64,000 bases of DNA, from assembly GCF_002209565.1 (NCBI RefSeq), contig NZ_NJIH01000006.1:62001-126000 (forward strand), in the 5' to 3' direction. The notes below the pieces were generated by a model. That model worked only from the letters and a program-made list of their open reading frames with translations, was not told where the DNA came from and searched no databases. The position numbers and the translations under genes are program-made. The DNA is from Candidimonas nitroreducens (lineage in GTDB: Bacteria; Pseudomonadota; Gammaproteobacteria; Burkholderiales; Burkholderiaceae_B). Of the stretch, positions 62,635 through 64,000 are shown piece by piece. Positions within the stretch are counted from its first letter, which is position 1, and each line of letters starts with the position of its first letter.

Positions 62635-64000
62635 ATGCTAGCGCCTTCTTATCTGCCCGAAGCCAAACACAATCTGATCAACGAATTGCTGGAAGGGCTG
62701 GATCCTGGCGCCCTGAGCTGGCTGTCCGGCTACTTCGCCGGCGTGGCTCAGGGGCGGCAGCCCGCGAAGGCGGCCGCCAGCGTGGCAGCGGTGCCCGCAG
62801 CGGCCACGGCCAAGCGCCTGACGATTGTGTATGGCAGCCAGACCGGCAATGCCAAGCGGGTAGCCGAAGCCCTGGCGGAACGTACACAGTCCGTAGGGCT
62901 GAACACGCGGCTGGTGCGCGCCGACGGCTACAACACGCGCGAGCTGAAAGACGAGCAACTGCTGTATATCGTCATGAGCACGCAAGGCGATGGCGACGCG
63001 CCCGACGACTCGCGCGCCTTCACTGAATTCCTGGCAAGCAAGCGCGCCCCCAAGCTGCCGCAACTGAAGTATGCCGTGCTGGGCCTGGGCGACTCCAGCT
63101 ACCCCATGTTCTGCGGCATGGCGCAGTCCATCGACGCCCGCCTGGCCGAGCTGGGCGCCCAGCGCCTGCAGGAAGTGGGCACCGCCGATCTCGACATCGA
63201 CACGGTGGCGACACCCTGGCAGGATCACGCCCTGGAGCATGCGCAGAAGGCCCTGAAGCAAGGCGAAGCCACCACGGCCACCGTTACCGCGCTGCGGCCC
63301 AAGCCGGCCAGGGTTTCGCGCGATCAGCCGCACCTGGCCGAACTGCTGCTGAACCAGCCCATCACCCACGGCGGCGACAAAGACGTGCGCCACCTGGAAA
63401 TTTCGCTGGAAGGCAGCAACCTCAGCTACCAGCCCGGCGATGCCCTGGGGATCTGGCCGACGCAGTCCGACAGCCTGGTGCAAGCCGTTGCCGCGGCATT
63501 CGGCCTGGATCTGGACGAGACGGTAGAAATCAATGAAGTGCGCCGCCCGCTGCGCGAGTGGCTGGGCAAGTACCGCGAACTCACGGTGCTGACCAAGCCC
63601 TTCCTGCTGGCGCATGCCCAGTTCACTGGCAATGCCGAGCTGCAAAAGCGCATCGCCGCCCCCGAAACGCTGCGCGCGCTGCTCGACAACTACCAGTTGC
63701 TGGATCTGATCAAGGAATATCCCGCGGCCTGGGAAGCGGCCCCGCTGGTGCAGGCGCTGCGGCCGCTGGCCCCGCGCATGTATTCCATAGCCTCCAGCCA
63801 GGCGGAAGTGGGCGCCGAGGTGCATCTGACCCTGGCGCACGTACGCTACGAACGCGACGAAGAAGAACGCTGGGGCTGCGCCTCGCATTTCCTGAGCGAC
63901 CTGGAAGAAGGCGGCAAGCTGCCGATCTTCATCGAGGAAAATCCACGCTTCCGCCTGCCCGCCGACCCGGCGCGCGACGTCATCATGATCGGGCCGGGCA
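62635..64000 (+). CDS. cysJ: Sulfite reductase (NADPH) flavoprotein alpha subunit, 3' end outside window
   Basis: 455 codons are present and the frame is still open at the right edge. The flavodoxin domain (about 60-200) has the FMN phosphate loop LTIVYGSQTGNAKRVAEAL, then STQGDGDAPDDSRAF and LGLGDSSYPMFCGMAQS. The FAD domain includes ISLEGSNLSYQPGDALGIWP and the flavin-binding RMYSIASSQAEVG. The start of the NADPH site, VIMIGPG, is at the edge. It passes electrons from NADPH to the sulfite reductase hemoprotein in assimilatory sulfate reduction. The N-terminal region is Ala-rich (AKAAASVAAVPAAAT), as in other CysJ proteins. Identity with related nitrate- or P450-type reductases is less likely. 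Confidence 0.9.
   Translation, partial: MLAPSYLPEAKHNLINELLEGLDPGALSWLSGYFAGVAQGRQPAKAAASVAAVPAAATAKRLTIVYGSQTGNAKRVAEALAERTQSVGLNTRLVRADGYNTRELKDEQLLYIVMSTQGDGDAPDDSRAFTEFLASKRAPKLPQLKYAVLGLGDSSYPMFCGMAQSIDARLAELGAQRLQEVGTADLDIDTVATPWQDHALEHAQKALKQGEATTATVTALRPKPARVSRDQPHLAELLLNQPITHGGDKDVRHLEISLEGSNLSYQPGDALGIWPTQSDSLVQAVAAAFGLDLDETVEINEVRRPLREWLGKYRELTVLTKPFLLAHAQFTGNAELQKRIAAPETLRALLDNYQLLDLIKEYPAAWEAAPLVQALRPLAPRMYSIASSQAEVGAEVHLTLAHVRYERDEEERWGCASHFLSDLEEGGKLPIFIEENPRFRLPADPARDVIMIGPG

Overview
The window comes from a G+C-rich betaproteobacterium, most likely a member of the Alcaligenaceae (Bordetella/Achromobacter/Pusillimonas-like). The evidence is five Bug/TctC-type periplasmic solute receptors in 64 kb, the housekeeping order cysS-alkA-accA-tilS-lysC-tRNA-Ser, the TPR-ppi-lpxH-uppP neighbourhood, and many CoA-transferase and acyl-CoA gene clusters. 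This is inference from gene content; no species is claimed.

Layout. Positions 1-10.2 kb are catabolic: a crotonase/2-hydroxyacid dehydrogenase/Bug operon, a convergent thiolase-DUF35 pair, and an HMG-CoA-lyase-like/CaiB-CoA-transferase/Bug operon divergent from a LysR regulator, followed by a ketopantoate-reductase-like gene. A lone diheme cytochrome c, a degenerate repeat patch and tRNA-Ser(GCU) follow (11-12.5 kb), with an inverted partial copy of the tRNA 3' end. Positions 12.5-25.2 kb are a core block: lysC, tilS, accA, a 3-methyladenine glycosylase, cysS, a TPR protein, a cyclophilin with two plausible starts, lpxH, uppP, a TerC/CBS/CorC membrane protein, suhB and trmJ. Positions 25.3-36.9 kb hold a two-subunit CoA transferase with a Bug receptor and an IclR regulator, an MscS channel, a flavin monooxygenase, a phosphopantetheinyl transferase, hydroxypyruvate isomerase, a MarR-MFS efflux pair, an FMN reductase and ogt.

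Positions 37.1-43.8 kb carry a six-gene leftward operon (cyclase, two Bug receptors, a ChrB-like protein, FAH-family hydrolase, ACMSD-like amidohydrolase), divergent from a TetR regulator whose likely operator is a perfect palindrome between them. An ogt pseudogene and a sulfide/persulfide-type ArsR repressor with a rhodanese (YgaP-like) follow, then a 2OG-Fe(II) oxygenase.

Positions 46.2-57.9 kb are a complete type I-E CRISPR-Cas locus, all leftward: array 2 (31 repeats), cas3, cas8e-cse2-cas7-cas5-cas6e-cas1-cas2, array 1 (14 repeats). The two arrays have different but structurally covarying repeats and leaders with a shared motif at identical distance. A decayed repeat-spacer-repeat unit in the opposite orientation lies between cas3 and cas8e and overlaps the cas3 stop codon. 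One spacer in each array overlaps the same protospacer on opposite strands. Normal chromosome resumes with mutS, the ribosomal-oxygenase gene roxA and the 5' part of cysJ, which runs off the right edge.
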